Part shown: piece by piece, positions 45,344-58,453 of the stretch
Numbering within the stretch: position 1 is the first letter of the stretch
Layout of the letters: every line of letters begins with the position of its first letter
DNA from: Notospermus geniculatus
Taxonomy: Eukaryota; Nemertea; Pilidiophora; Heteronemertea; Lineidae
Length of the DNA: 64,000 nucleotides
Assembly: GCA_002633025.1 (NCBI GenBank)
Contig: NMRB01000855.1
Span: forward strand, 1 to 64,000
Reading direction: 5' to 3'
Notes under the pieces: generated by a model
Told to the model about the DNA's origin: nothing
Database searches by the model: none
The model's input: only the letters and a program-made list of their open reading frames with translations
Made by a program: the position numbers and the translations under genes

Positions 45344-45780
45344 CCAGGAGGAGATATCACTTTCGGACGGCTCCTAGTTTTTATTAAAGTTTGACCCCTG
45401 TGACCTTGAAAGTAGGTCAAGGTCAAAACCCGTATGATATATTATGAAGCTGTCACAGATAAACCTTCACACCAAATTTCATCACTTTATCACAATTACT
45501 TTAGGAGTAATGACCATAAATGTGTTTTTCACATATCGCCCCCTGGTGGAAAGACAGGGAGTTGGATCGAAATTCCAAGAGTGTTGTGCACAATAGTGGA
45601 TGAGTACCTAATATATACCAAAGTTTCAAGCTCCTCCGTTGAACGGTCTAGGAGGAGATATCACTTTCGGACGGACGGACGGACTGACGGACAGCCGGAC
45701 GGACAGCCGGACGGACAGCCGGACTGACGGCGGAGGGTAAAACAATATCTCCCCGACTTTTTTCAAAAAGCGGGGAGATA
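45344..45780. repeat. Tandem unit with nuclear-receptor-like and CTCF-like motifs, GGACGGAC tail and terminal hairpin
   Basis: AGGAGGAGATATCACTTTCG occurs twice (about 45347 and 45650), marking a roughly 303-bp unit. It contains TGACCTTGA (45401-45409), TCAAGGTCA (45417-45425) and CGCCCCCTGGTGG near 45538. After the second copy come GGACGGACGGACTGACGGAC-type repeats and a hairpin (TATCTCCCCGACTTTTT against AAAAAGCGGGGAGATA). The order of parts matches the element at 54214-55319. Confidence 0.75.
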
Positions 45781-47896
45781 AAAAGAATGGCCTTACAGTA
45801 ATTGACTTTGTGAGATGCTTCGAAGACCTCCACATCGTTAGGAATTGAGATTCCTGTGACGTATGACCATTCAGACTCGGTCTACAGCCATCTTGTCGGG
45901 GAAGACCATCAAGTATAGTAATCTAAGTCGGCCTTCCCTTTCATCACGCACAAGGATGACCAAGGAAACCTCATCAAAGACCACCTATAATGAAGAAGCA
46001 ATCCACCAAGATGACTCCCTGGGTACCACTATGACCTGGCAATACACAAAGAGGCTAATTTTGGACGCCAATGGGGTATGGTAAGGAGGAGACAGCTGGC
46101 TGAGAGTGACTGAGGTCATTTGAGGATAGGAGGTTGTACTGTGATGTCCCATTGGCAACTTAGTTCTTTTTCAATGCAGGGGATGGTGTGTTAGAAACTG
46201 GCAATGGTCAACTTGAGACTGTTTCAACGATTTGATGTTTTTTTTAACATACGAGTGCAGATTCACCAATAAAATGAAAATCTTGTTTGACATTTATGAT
46301 GGAAAGAAGACATGCGACTTTCTCAGTCCCAGGAGTTTCCTTTCGGACTTGGTTCTCCCCCCAACTGTCTCTGAGCCAGACCAGCTCCACACAGTCCCAG
46401 CTGATCCAAGTATTGAAGAACTTATGTCACACCACCTGGCAGTTTATCATTTCCCACACAGCAAAACACCTGCCAAATATTTGTCAACAATCCTATTGGA
46501 ATTTTCCCCATATAGATCATCATATAAACATTTCATAACTTGCATGTCATACTTTCATTATTTCGCATATCTGTCGATTATTTAAACATGAATTCTCATC
46601 AATTCATGAATTTGTATTATGACGCCCGTCAAGTTGATGAATTTCTAAATGAAAATCTAAATGATTGATCCACATGTGTTGTATTGTGCGTTGATTCAAT
46701 GTTGGCCTATCAGTGACCCCTATACCAACGCCACGCCAGGGAAAGGGCAATCCCAGACAATTTTCACAATATAATAACCGATGTATTGTAGGGAAATGGC
46801 CAAGTTACTGAACTCTAGAGGTTAATAGGTGCATTCCCAACAAAACACAGAACATGACAAGGTAGATCATGAAGAGAATGACAACAGATAATGAATCCCA
46901 TCCATTTACCTTTCTAGTAAATAAATGGTTTAAGTAGAAACTAACATTTTTCCATTTGATATCGGTGCAGGAATTCAAGAGCAGTCAACCGTGACTGTAT
47001 CTATGCCATCTTTGAACACACAGCCACATCATACATGTAGGAACAGATCAGCAAGAAATTGTACTAATGTGTGGTCCAACAATATTGTGGTTGCATATTC
47101 CGTGGCATCACAGACAATTTGGAGATAATACGTTTAAGGTGAAGCTAACATCTTCCCCATCTGACATCAGAGGAATTGAAGAACTGCAGTGAACTGTGAC
47201 TGTATCTATGCCATCTTTGCGTACACAGAGTCACATCACAGGAACAGACTGACTGAAATAGTACCACTGTGGTTGTATATCCTTGGCATCCAGCAAACCA
47301 TTTGGAGATAATAGCCATTTAGCAAAAGAAGACCCACAGACATAGCTGAATCCATATTTATTTATTGCAGAACGATGATGACCCATGTGAGGATCCAGCA
47401 AGTCTGCCGCCTTGCCTGATGGTGTATAGAGCAATGAACAACCCTACCTCAGCAGTTATCTTGTATGTTTCATTACACACTTACCTAAAAAGAGAAAAAA
47501 AAGAAAACACATAAGCATTGGCAAAGGATATACACTACACATACAGTAGTTAGAAAGCTGTGATCTGAGTGTGGAAACAGGCCCTAAAGAACAATTCTTT
47601 CTCTATTGGTATGATGTTTTTACTCTAGTGAAAATTTGAAACTCTACATGTATAAATACAAGATTTTACAATATCTCTTGTAGACTCTCATTTCTATCCT
47701 AAAGGATAACTGCACAATAAGTGAAATGACTAACATGACTAATGCATCGGTCGGATTAATTCACCCGTTATTGTGGGCCTAATTAGAAAGGCCAGGGATC
47801 TCATTCAACTAATCAACGTGACCAATAGAAGCATTGCGACCAACGGCACCGAGGGAAATGGCTATTTTGTGGCGGAATATGGGTCATTGTTCCAAA

Positions 47897-48729
47897 TTAA
47901 TGAAAAATATGAGATGGCGCGACGAGATTGCCATGAAAAAAGATGCGATTTTTTGCTCGGAGGATTTGGAAGATAAGCTTAGTCAGTGACGCAGGAGTGC
48001 GGGAGCACGTAATGGCACTTGCCACAAAGGAATGCCTTGATAGAAATCAATGAAGGAACACATAGGATTAGTGTAAGGTTGCAAACAACAGGAATGAGGA
48101 AGGATGATTCCTTTCATAAAGTGATAAGCTACGTTTGGTACATCCTTGACCTGTGATTACAGAATGTCAACTATTGTGTTTTTTTCTTGGATGGAAGCTG
48201 AGAAACCTTGAAAGAGAAGATGTGGCAAAAAGACAAGATTGAAGATGAGAATCAGATTGATGTGGGATGCCGACTTTGCCTGAGGTGCTGTGTTTTTATC
48301 TGGGAAGTAAACAAAAGAAGGAGATATACCCCGAGATAATCAGTGGTTCTTAGCGTTCACTCTCAACATCACCACACACAAGATGACGTAGGAAACAAGG
48401 TCTAAGAACCGCTGATTACATCAGGATGGGAGAGAACAGTAGGGTGTCATAAATAACATTTCTGAGAGTGATCTGCCAAGTAAAAGGTAGCCTAGTAGGC
48501 CCTACACTGCTCGTGATCAGTGGGAGCACCTTTCATTGAAGTAACACAGGCCTAGCTGACAGGTGGCTTGACATCAGCAGCAACCTACTTTCTTCCATTG
48601 GACGGCAGACTTGCCACCAGCAGCAAAGATTGACCTACTTCCTTCCACTGGCAGGTTGACCTGCCACCAGCAGCAACCTACTTTCTTTCATTAGAGGGAA
48701 GACCTGCCACCAGCAGCAACCTACTTTCT
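47897..48729. repeat. 833-bp segment repeated directly after the single N
   Basis: It starts TTAATGAAAAATATGAGATG and ends inside the 43-bp minisatellite. The next segment (48731 onward) begins again at the same point. This first version has copy-2-specific bases, for example GATGCGATTTTT and CCTGTGATTACAG. The second version matches copy 1 (GATGCAATTTTT and CCTGCGATTACAG). Confidence 0.92.
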
Positions 48730-48730
48730 N
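48730..48730. other. Single-N contig join
   Basis: One N between CTACTTTCT and TTAATGAAAAATATG. It joins two overlapping but unmerged contigs, because the flanking 830 bp are duplicated across it. Confidence 0.93.
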
Positions 48731-51700
48731 TTAATGAAAAATATGAGATGGCGCGACGAGATTGCCATGAAAAAAGATGCAATTTTTTGCTCGGAGGATT
48801 TGGAAGATAAGCTTAGTCAGTGACGCAGGAGTGCGGGAGCACGTAATGGCACTTGCCACAAAGGAATGCCTTGATAGAAATCAATGAAGGAACACATAGG
48901 ATTAGTGTAAGGTTGCAAACAACAGGAATGAGGAAGGATGATTCCTTTCATAAAGTGATAAGCTACATTTGGTACATCCTTGACCTGCGATTACAGAATG
49001 TCAACTATTGTGTTTTTTTCTTGGATGGAAGCTGAGAAACCTTGAAAGAGAAGATGAGGAGAAAAGACAAAGTTGAAGATGAGAATCAGATTGATGTGGG
49101 ATGCTGACTTTGCCTGAGGTGCTGTGTTTTTATCTGGGAAGTAAACAAAAGAAGGAGATATACCCCGAGATAATCAGTGGTTCTTAGCGTTCACTCTCAA
49201 CGTCACCACACACAAGATGACGTAGGAAACAAGGTCTAAGAACCGCTGATTACATCAGGATGGGAGAGAACAGTAGGGTGTCATAAATAACATTTCTGAG
49301 AGTGATCTGCCAAGTAAAAGGTAGCCTAGTAGGCCCTACTCTGCTCGTGATCAGTGGGAGCACCTTTCATTGAAGTAACACAGGCCTAGATGACAGGCAG
49401 CCTGCCATCAGCAGCAACCTACTTCCTTGCATTGGACGGCAGACTTGCCACCAGCAGCAAAGATTGACCTACTTCCTTCCACTGGCAGGTTGACCTGCCA
49501 CCAGCAGCAACCTACTTTCTTTCATTAGAGGGAAGACCTGCCACCAGCAGCAACCTACTTTCTCTCCACTGTCAGGCTGACCTGCCACCAGCAGCAACCT
49601 ACTTTCTTTCATTGGAGGGAGGACCTGCCACCAGCAGCATCTATTCTTTCTGCACTGGGTGATCAGCGCTGTAGGGTTAATGACATTCTCTTCAGTTCGA
49701 CAATCGCATCATGACTCGAGGACAACAAAAATAGAATCACCCGCTTGATTTGCGTCACGTCAAAACAGGATCGACTGATTTGCTACAGTTGACATCATCC
49801 CATAACGCAGACCCGGGATGACTTCGTTGCTAGAGTTTCCAACGATGACACGCGTCAATCTGCGATGCCTGTTATCAATGAACTCATGGCTTCCTTGATC
49901 CACAGTTTATTTTTCCGCAAAGAAGCCACAGTTTTTTACCAGTGTGACTAATGTCCCGTGTTGAGATTCTCAGCGTGAGAATTTCACATCTGCTGAAGAA
50001 GACCTGCTTTCGCTTTGGGACTTCATGACTGACAGTTTTGGGTCACACTTGAGGTACGTGCAGACTGTCCTCAGGATGTGGTGTTGATTTCCTACCTAAT
50101 CTGTTCCAGGAAAACAGTGTAACCAATGCCAAGCTCTTGGAAGAGTGGAAAATGTCAGATGAACTATCAAGGTTGTACTCTTATGATTCTCTTCAATCAC
50201 ACTCAAATGTTCTTTCCAGGAAATTGACTTTTTTCCTCGTTGGAGCAGTTTCTTGCGCTAAGCCTTCTTCTTACTTCCAATGCAACCAGCATCACGAGGG
50301 AAAAGCTTTGTTTAGGGTGAGATGCAGAAAAGCTTTTTCCGTTCCGCCTAGGCCTACTGGTCTACTGGTCAGTGAGGAAGTCCTTAGCTACCAGCTGTGA
50401 ACGAACATGATTTTTAGTTATTGCAGAGCGGAAGTTTACAAGATAGCCATGGTCCAATCTATTTTCAGTGGGCAGAAGCAGACCAATGCCTTATCTAACC
50501 AATGTAATGACAAGTGAAACATCAATAAATTTTGATATGCCCTGAATCTGGTCTCAAATTCCTTCATATCTGATACCATCATGAGATGAACCTGAACATT
50601 CCTCTGCTGTCCCGGGCGCTAAGTCATCGGGATTCTGATCCAGTGACATCCGACGAGGAAACGACCCTCGTGGATTACACAGCATCATGATTAAGACAAG
50701 CCGTGGCCATTGTTCCTGTCTATCAGGCAAGACGGACGATAAGATATCAGAGAAAAAGATACGGTGTCAGCTATCTGAGCACCATAAATATCTGGTTATG
50801 CGTGGACTAGAATCACAAATCTTCGGACTCTCAGAGAACTACCTTAATTTCTTTTTCCTGATTTGCGACCAGCGCCAATTTCCAAAATGCATCAATTTTG
50901 TAATGACATTTTGGACAGTCTCATTTTATATGACAGGATCTTGGAGAGAAAGTGGTGACACAGCTCGCAGGCGATTCCCCCAAACAAACCATTAAAACGG
51001 CAAGGTTTCATCCGTGTTGGTTTATACGCAGCCAACTCTGGCCCCTGTCAGTCAACTCCCAACATCTCTCATGACAGATATGTACACATATGAAACTGCA
51101 TGTACACTACAGCAATAAAAGAAATGACAAAGGATATGTATTTTTTAGAAACACTGACTCAAGCCCTGCTGGTAATAGTTACAAAAGTTGTCCTTGGCAT
51201 GGGACAGATTATCTTGTTGATTAAGAATTGTCCGATTCCCAGGGGCTGCATCCGGTTTCTGGCGCTCTCTGGAGTGCGTTTATTGTTTCCACCGGTTTAT
51301 CTGCTCCACGAGAGAAGTGTTCTTTGTTATCAACTAAATACATGTACAGCAATTCATTGGTAAGTATTAGCAGGATTTTTGAAAGTTACACTGCATGTAA
51401 AGAGTTAAAGCCAACAAAACACACAGCTGAAACCGACCTCGTCAGATCAATCGAAGAAGTGGAACTTGAAATGTGAAATCAGCCAAGCGTGAAAGTCACC
51501 CAAGTGAAAACAATAGAATTGAGACAGCCGATCGTTGAAGATCCTAACACCGTCTTCCGCATGATTGGCCCGATCACACCATTTGAAGACAATGATCTAA
51601 ATGGATCTAATGGACAAGCTAAGATGATTCTGAAGCAGCGGGTCAGGCGACTTGGATGATTGAGTGGGTACATCTGGCGATTTATTCCTTAGATTATCAG

Positions 51701-54213
51701 CCAATGTCGCCGATGAAGATGTTCCCCAGGGGGAGGGGGAGAGCATCCTCCCACAGCAGGGCTTTGCTTTCATTCCTCTTTACACTCGCAAGGAGTGGAT
51801 GAACAATAGCGACGTAAAAACCCCTGTGGTTGGAGGATGGGGAGAGAGACCTCACATCATGCAATAGTACACACCTAATCGTCAAGTACGCTGAGAATTC
51901 AGCCAATGCTGCAAAGTGGCATCTGTTTTAGACCCTTGATCATGCCACATCGGCTTGCAATCACAATTTCACACCTCAGGGTAGCGTTCGGCCCTCCATC
52001 GTGACGTGACTGTCAACTAATCACGAATTTAACATTGGCAATTTTAAATTCTTTGTTTCGTAAAATGTGTCATGCTCGAAGCAGATCGCCGTTTTCCCAC
52101 AGACAGTTGATTTCACAAAGTAATTAATCGGACAACTAAGGCATGAAATTGTTTACTTTTAAAATCGATACTTGCCAGACAATGAGACAATGGATTGTGA
52201 AATTCAAATACCCAAAGGTGAAATCTTCAAGGAAGCCACCCTGGTTGTAGTGACGTTTCAATAAAAGATGGCGTCAACAGCAGTGCGGCCTAAAACATCA
52301 CGTCTTGTTTCTGATTTCTGAATGTCCCCCAAATCCGCAGACAATTTCTAGACCTGAAACCCGACACTGATCCCTGTATCCGATTACACCACTGAATCTT
52401 TCATACTTAATCCCAATATCGATACCTTGTTCCAATAATCCAAGTCTAATTCAATTGCTTCAAATGGACTTTCCTCACAGCCATCATCTGAGGCTTCTCA
52501 TTTTACTTCACTCCATCGAGTGTGCTCAAATTTATTGCCCCAGTCTCTCTAAGAAACCTTTCTGGGAGACTCAAGGAGCAGCTCATTCAGCACACGTTTG
52601 ATTTTTCAGACCACATCAGAGTACAAACTGGCAACTTTACCAAGAATTGAACCCCCTTCCTCTCGGATGTGAGTCCAATGCTTTATGACACTCCGCAAGT
52701 CATACTTTCAACACACTCTTGAACTTGAACATACCCTCTCCACCCATACCCAGATTCAATATCACAATCCCCAAGTCCTACTCTCTGCACTATGAACTTC
52801 TCCACCCTCCCCAGATTTTCCGTGAAGCTTTGAAGGGTAGCCTACGTAAAGTCCAAAGCTCTACCATTGCACAACCACATTCCCGAGTAACCAGTATTAA
52901 CTTGAACATACCCTCTCTATTGTCTGTGCAGCCTTTGAAGGGTATGCGAAGTCCCATTCTTCAGAACCGCACTCCCCCATCATACAAAGAGCATACTATG
53001 AACTTAAACATACTCTTTCAATCCATCCACCATTTCCCCCATGGCCTTCGCAGCGTATGCTTTTCATCCCCCCTATGGTACATGACACCGCCGCCGCACT
53101 GAAAACCTTCCCAAGATGTACCAAACGTTAATAAGACATTAGACAACATCATTTCAATACCAATGCTCCTTCGCCGGAGCACTTACCATCATATCCGATA
53201 TCTTATTAAATACAGATATGATATTCATCCGATGTACCAACAGATATGAGAAATTAGCGGTTAGCATCTTATAAGATTTACACGCACCCTAAGTCACCGA
53301 ACGCTCATTATGAAACGTTCCAATCCAACCTTAGAAGACTAGCTGATGTATATTGCAACACTGGTATCACCATTACAGAAAGCACAATTCGAGACGAATC
53401 AAGAGAAATCAATTAAGCTTTCCAACTTAACCTGAGCTAAAATCGCCACAAGGTAGCACACAAAATGTACGAGAGATTCGTTCATTCAAAGTGGAACGCA
53501 CTTGCCCGAGGATTCCATCTCAATTTTGTTATAACCGCACGTATATCTCGGCAAGGTCCTCCAGACCAGCATAAGATATCCTCGTAATAATCTCTCTCAT
53601 ACGCTAACACTCCACATCAGAAGAGCTCTCCTATCAAATGGTTATTGGTAAATCTACCCACGTCAATTATTCGGCATCTTTTATAGATTTTTCAGGTATG
53701 ATTACGTGTACAATCCCGTAATGAATCGTAATATCTCATTCTAATTACGTGTACACATATTTTGGGCTGACATTGGAAATTTGTTGACAGGGAGTAGTCA
53801 TCAATCCCATTGTGTACAAACTGGTCTCACATTCAACTCGCATGGGTATCAACAGTTAATCGGAAGTTGTGTCCTAGGTGATCATTCTGCTAGTATCATA
53901 ACATGGTTCATTCACTCAACCGGCAAAGTGACCTGCCCAAGGACTCTCACAATCCAGGCCAATCTATCAAGAATCAAGCTTATGGTGGCTGACTGGCACA
54001 TGACTCTGGCAGCATGTGGCGATGACGTGCCGTGGGTGATGTCATGACACTGACTTTGTGGGCACCATGCTCAATTGCAGACCAACATCATAATTTTGAA
54101 ATCCAGTGACGGAGCACACGTACACCTCTCAGAACAAATTCCAGAACTGGCTAATTTACTTGTCACTGTTAAAGCAATCGAGTTGAGACAAGCCGCACGC
54201 TAAGCGTGGCAAA

Positions 54214-55319
54214 TAACCAGGTTTTCGAAGTGGACTAGTGAATAAAATGAAATGGTGCATGGACTATATGCTCACCTGGGTGGACATACATGTAATAGTT
54301 TTGTGACAGATGAAGGTACATATCAGTTATGAGCAATCTGGGTGAAGTCATTTCTGAGTTATTTTTTGGGTTATGCCACCTGGTGGCCATATTTGATGTC
54401 CATTCAGGCCGAAACTTCACATGCACATAAATGTCATCGAGAGGGAGCCATATAGCAAATTTGAGCACTCTTGGTCAAGTCGTTCCTGAGTTATAGCACT
54501 TTGATGATTTTTGGGTTGCGCCACCTGGTGGCCAGTTTGGATGTCCGATCAGGCTCAAACTTTACATGCACATGTAAATTATGTAGAGGGAGCCAATCGA
54601 ATCTTAGCAGTGTAGCTCAAGTCATTCCAGAGTTATAGCACTTCGATGATTTTCGGGTTATGCCACCTGGTGGCCATAATGGAAGTCAAATCAATCCGAA
54701 AGTTGACGTGTACATAAAGGTCATCTAGAAGGAGGTACATATCATGTTTGAGCAGTGTGGGTCAAGGCATCCCTGAGTTATAGCACTTAGATGTTTTTCA
54801 GGTTACGCCACCTGGCGGCCATACTAGTAGTCCAATTGTGCCGAAACTCAGTATTTTTGAAGGTACCCCTCTTACCTACATTTATGCAAGATAAGAAGTT
54901 GCTCAGTGAAATAATGGCGAACTGTGGCAGGTTCGTTACTTTTGTACAACTCTGACCTCGGTGACCTTCAAAAGTAGGTCAAATCAAAAACCCGGGTATT
55001 ATGTTATGTATCGTCATTAGATATACCTATGATAAAAATTTGGTGACGATCCATCCATTTGTTCAGGAGAAATAGCTGTTTTCCTGTTTTCACATTTAGC
55101 CCCCTATTGGCCAAACCTTGAATCGAATGATGCTGAATATCGAAAGGAAACAACGTATACTTACAAGCAACATGTCCGAAAAATTTCAAAAGAAAATCTC
55201 AAGTCGTTTTTAAGTTATCAGGCGGACAAGAGAAAAGCAGACGCCCGGACGCCCGACCGCCCGGACGCCCGCCACTTTCGGTAATTTAATAACCAGGACT
55301 TTCTTCGAAAACCTGGTTA
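54214..55319. mobile_element. 1.1-kb element with TAACCAGGTTTTCGAAG ends and internal 145-bp tandem repeats, copy 2 only
   Basis: The left end TAACCAGGTTTTCGAAG (54214-54230) and the right end CTTCGAAAACCTGGTTA (55303-55319) are exact inverted repeats over 17 bp. The right end also forms a local hairpin with TAACCAGGACTTTC at 55290. The interior has four diverged tandem units and then a GC-rich CCCGGACGCCCG tract. The matching place in copy 1 (near 40318) lacks the element. There is no reading frame for a transposase, so it is non-autonomous. The superfamily and exact target duplication are not resolved. Confidence 0.85.
54290..54840. repeat. Four tandem 142-145-bp units, each with a GCCACCTGGTGGCC motif
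   Basis: The phrase TTATGCCACCTGGTGGCCAT and variants start at 54371, 54516, 54658 and 54803, a period of 142-145 bp. Around it recur GAGTTATAGCACTTTGATGA, AAACTTCACATGCACATAAA and GAGGGAGCCAT. A fifth, diverged unit near 54950-55110 has GACCTTCAAAAGTAGGTCAA and AGCCCCCTATTGGCC and links this array to the unit at 45344-45780. Confidence 0.85.
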
Positions 55320-55830
55320 AAAACTAGCTGAGCTGGTATTTATTCCAAGAGGTGAGTAAGTGCACAAGCCTTCTTGTAGACTGCGAGCCGCGATGGACTG
55401 TGGGGAAACAGACAACAGCATTTGATGACGTAGTCCACAAAGATAGGACATCTTCATCTCATTCTGGAGGCAAATCCTGACCTCTCTCTTCTCGTCTGGA
55501 GTACCATAATCACTGTTTGCCTCTTCCAGCCCCTGGATGGAGCACGAGTCAATTAAAGAACAATCCGATTCTACTGCCAGGAGATCGTTGGATAATAATT
55601 GATTTTCTGGTATGTCGCATGCATGCTGATCAGCGGGTTATAACAGTATGAGAACATCGATGGGTTTTAATCGGAAGAGAACAGGCATGTCTCTGATACT
55701 ACCTTGGGGAGCCTTTCATTCATTTTCTATCTCATAAATGGATTAACCTTGGCCTTTTTTAGCCTTGTCTGTAGGAACTGTAGGAACTCAATCGCTAATG
55801 GCTTGTCAGCGACAAGAGCAGAAGAGTGCT

Positions 55831-56108
55831 CAGGGGCGTAGCTAGCTGGAGCGGGACTGGGGGGGGGGGGGGGGNNNNNNNNNNNNNNNNNNNNNNNNNN
55901 NNNNNNNNNNNNNNNNTTTTCTCTAAAAGGTCATTTTCCCTCTTGAAGCCAAGTTATTGTGGTGTCAGATGTGAGGAAAATGCATCTCAGAGGATGTGTA
56001 GGTTTTCATTATTTTTTTCTGGGGGAGGACCCCCAGACCCCCTCCGACTTCACCCTCCAGACTCAATCAATTTTGCCCCTTAGGCCATAAAAGCTAGCAA
56101 CGCCCCTG
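55831..56108. mobile_element. MITE with CAGGGGCGTAGCTAGC ends, copy 2
   Basis: The left end here is intact (CAGGGGCGTAGCTAGCTGG) and the right end is GCTAGCAACGCCCCTG. GTGCT flanks both sides. It is the orthologue of 40831-41077. A poly-G tract followed by 42 N (55875-55916) interrupts it. Confidence 0.85.
55875..55916. other. Assembly gap, 42 N, in a poly-G tract
   Basis: Follows a run of 14 or more G. In copy 1 the same point reads a G run, AAAT and a C run, which is difficult to sequence. Confidence 0.97.
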
Positions 56109-57067
56109 GTGCTGTGACTGCAGCCAGCATGATGAAGAGCATGACGCTCCACCATGTAACAAACTGACCAATCAGCTGGAACACCTGTCCGATACTTCAG
56201 CCAGCATGATATATAGCATGATGCTACACTCCATCATGTAACTAACAAACCAATCAGAAACACAAGTCTGTTACCGAAATCAGCATAATGTTCTGACCAA
56301 CCAATCAGCTCCTTCTGCCTGCAAAGCCTCATCTCACATGATATAATCACCTGCCAATGCTGTTAATTCTGCATACCCCTGGTTCGGTTAGAAGTCTGCA
56401 TTTGAGCACCTCCACGACATTCTGCAGCACGTCTCTAAATCGGAGGGCATCATCGGCAGACTGAAGCAGCACAAAAGAAAATGCAATCCACTTTGATATT
56501 GGCAAAGAGGATTACAACACGATGACCAGTGACCCACAAATCCAATCCAATCTCTGAGATTTTATAAAGACAAAGGCGTAACACCATGAACAATGGAAAT
56601 GACCATTAAGGATTAAGTTCTGATTACTCGGACCAGTTCATGCCAATTTCACCAAAAGTATGCATTTGGTCTAAACTGTGATTAACTCGCATGGCTTTTG
56701 GAAATGGGATTGTCTGGGTCACTGCTGATGACCCTCAAATCACCTTGCACCGAGCGCCAGCGAAAAATTGTGCATCATCAATTCTAGGCAGCTTTCCCGA
56801 TGGAAATGTGGGATGTGGGATGGCTGTTCGTAGCCAAATGTCATCCACAAATAAGGTTGCTGAAGAAAAAGTTAAAGTTTAAAGTTTTGGGTTTATTGTC
56901 TGATATCAACAACGGTAGAGGCGTCATCCGACTTTACACTTTAACCCCGTCTGTCCTGGAACCTTTCAGTAACTCAGATGAGCTGCCCATTCAGTGCTAC
57001 AATCCGAGCATTTCCGACCGGTACCCACTTATATACAAAGGCCAGTAAGCCAAAGATACTTGCCCGA

Positions 57068-57147
57068 AATCTCAAGCCACAGTGGGATTCAAACCCGGGA
57101 ACCTCTGACTGCAAGTCGGAGACCTGAGCCACTACCTCACCGTGGCA
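57068..57147 (-). mobile_element. tRNA-like SINE head, copy 2
   Basis: Duplicate of the element at 42050-42127, with a few substitutions (for example GTGGGATTCAAACCCGGG on the plus strand). Confidence 0.6.
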
Positions 57148-58333
57148 GAACTGCACTTTGTTCTGAATTTCAAGTTTACTAGAGTGTTGAGGCGAATCTG
57201 ATACTGCTGCATGAATTGGTCATCAATTCGAATCTGACAGTGTTAAGTTTCTATGAGATGTCGAAGACCCAGCCAGCCCCTAGGCCCTATGTTCTGTACA
57301 CAAAGAGCTGCCATAAAAAGTCAAAGGGAATTCTTTGGGGTCGGTGTCAAACAGTAGCTGAAGTGCAAGTTTTTTTGCTGGGTGAGGAATTAATCTCTTT
57401 TTTCCATAAAGAAGATGAGTTACTTCCCTCTGGGAGGACGATATTAATATTACCAAATGACCAAAATGGGCTGACCACAGAGGGCAGGATGGCAAATACC
57501 AGACAATGACTTCAAAGAGCTTAGCACTGGTACAAAGAGAACTTTTAATTATCCCCAGCAGATGGACGAACAGAGAACAGTTTTGAAATATTCCATAATA
57601 ATTACCCGGAGGACGTGAAGACGAGAGCAGATGGCCCTCCGTGTCACGTCTGCACGTTCTCACGACGACATGTAATCGCGCGATGAGAGAAAAATAACAT
57701 CCCAAATGGACAGGAATTCCAATAAAAAAACGCCACGATGACAATCTTAATCAACTGACCTCCTTCAAGCGAGCGAAATCCCAACAACTTTTCAATCAAA
57801 ATTCCACGATTAACCTAGATATGATGCACTTGGCATTAAGTTAAGTTGAAGTGAAACCAAATTGACATCAAGTTTCATCCTGGCTAGAACAAAAGCATTA
57901 TTGTGTAACGTGAGAAAAATGCCCAAAGAATTTGGTCAAGAATTCTCAAATGAACAGTGTGCGCCGTGGTGTCCGTAAATGAGCCAGAGAATCCACTGTC
58001 CTCTCGTAATTGCTCCCTAGCGTGTCATAGATGATAGCACAAACAGAGCCGTTGACTAATCCACGTGACTTGTGAGACTCGGCCAAATTGTCTTTGTTTG
58101 ATCAAGGATTGTCTTTGATTAAGTTAAACGGTCCACGGCATCATCAAAGAGGAAGCCATTAGACATCGTCTGTAACGAAGACCTCAACACTGGACACTTT
58201 TTAAAATATCACCAACAGAAACTGACCAGTTCTCTTCCTTACTTCAAAATCTTCCCTTGCTTTCTTTCAATGACTTCTTCAGAGATATAATTTGCTGTCG
58301 TTTATCAGGAAGTGTCCTGATCATGATGATTTA

Positions 58334-58453
58334 GGCCCATATTCTAGAAGCCTCCTTAACTTTAAGGTCCACTTCAACCTTTTTTGAATTCTACCCTGTG
58401 AACCATAGCTAAAGGTAAACCTGAGAGTTAAGGCAGCTTCTAGAATACGACCC
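58334..58453. mobile_element. MITE family A, copy 4 (uninterrupted)
   Basis: The ends GGCCCATATTCTAGAAGCCT and CTTCTAGAATACGACCC form inverted repeats of about 30 bp. The core is AATTCTACCCTGTGAACCAT. This is the orthologue of 43298-43569 without the nested insertion. Confidence 0.88.

Larger units (their letters stand above)
44406..45792. mobile_element. Insertion with GGCCATTCTTTTT ends and TTA target duplication (PIF/Harbinger-like), gap inside
   Basis: The outer ends GGCCATTCTTTTT and AAAAAGAATGGCC are inverted repeats. TTA flanks both sides (44403-44405 and 45793-45795), and copy 1 has a single TTA at the empty site (GTGGTTACAGTAA). The three-base TWA duplication is typical of PIF/Harbinger elements. 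A second inverted pair (TTATTTGTTGTTTAGCGGA near 44421 and its complement at 44822-44842) suggests two elements meet in the unsequenced gap. No transposase frame is visible outside the Ns. Confidence 0.85.

Noticed and set aside
44827-45426. 199-codon minus-strand reading frame
   Set aside because: Almost all of it is the 500-N gap.
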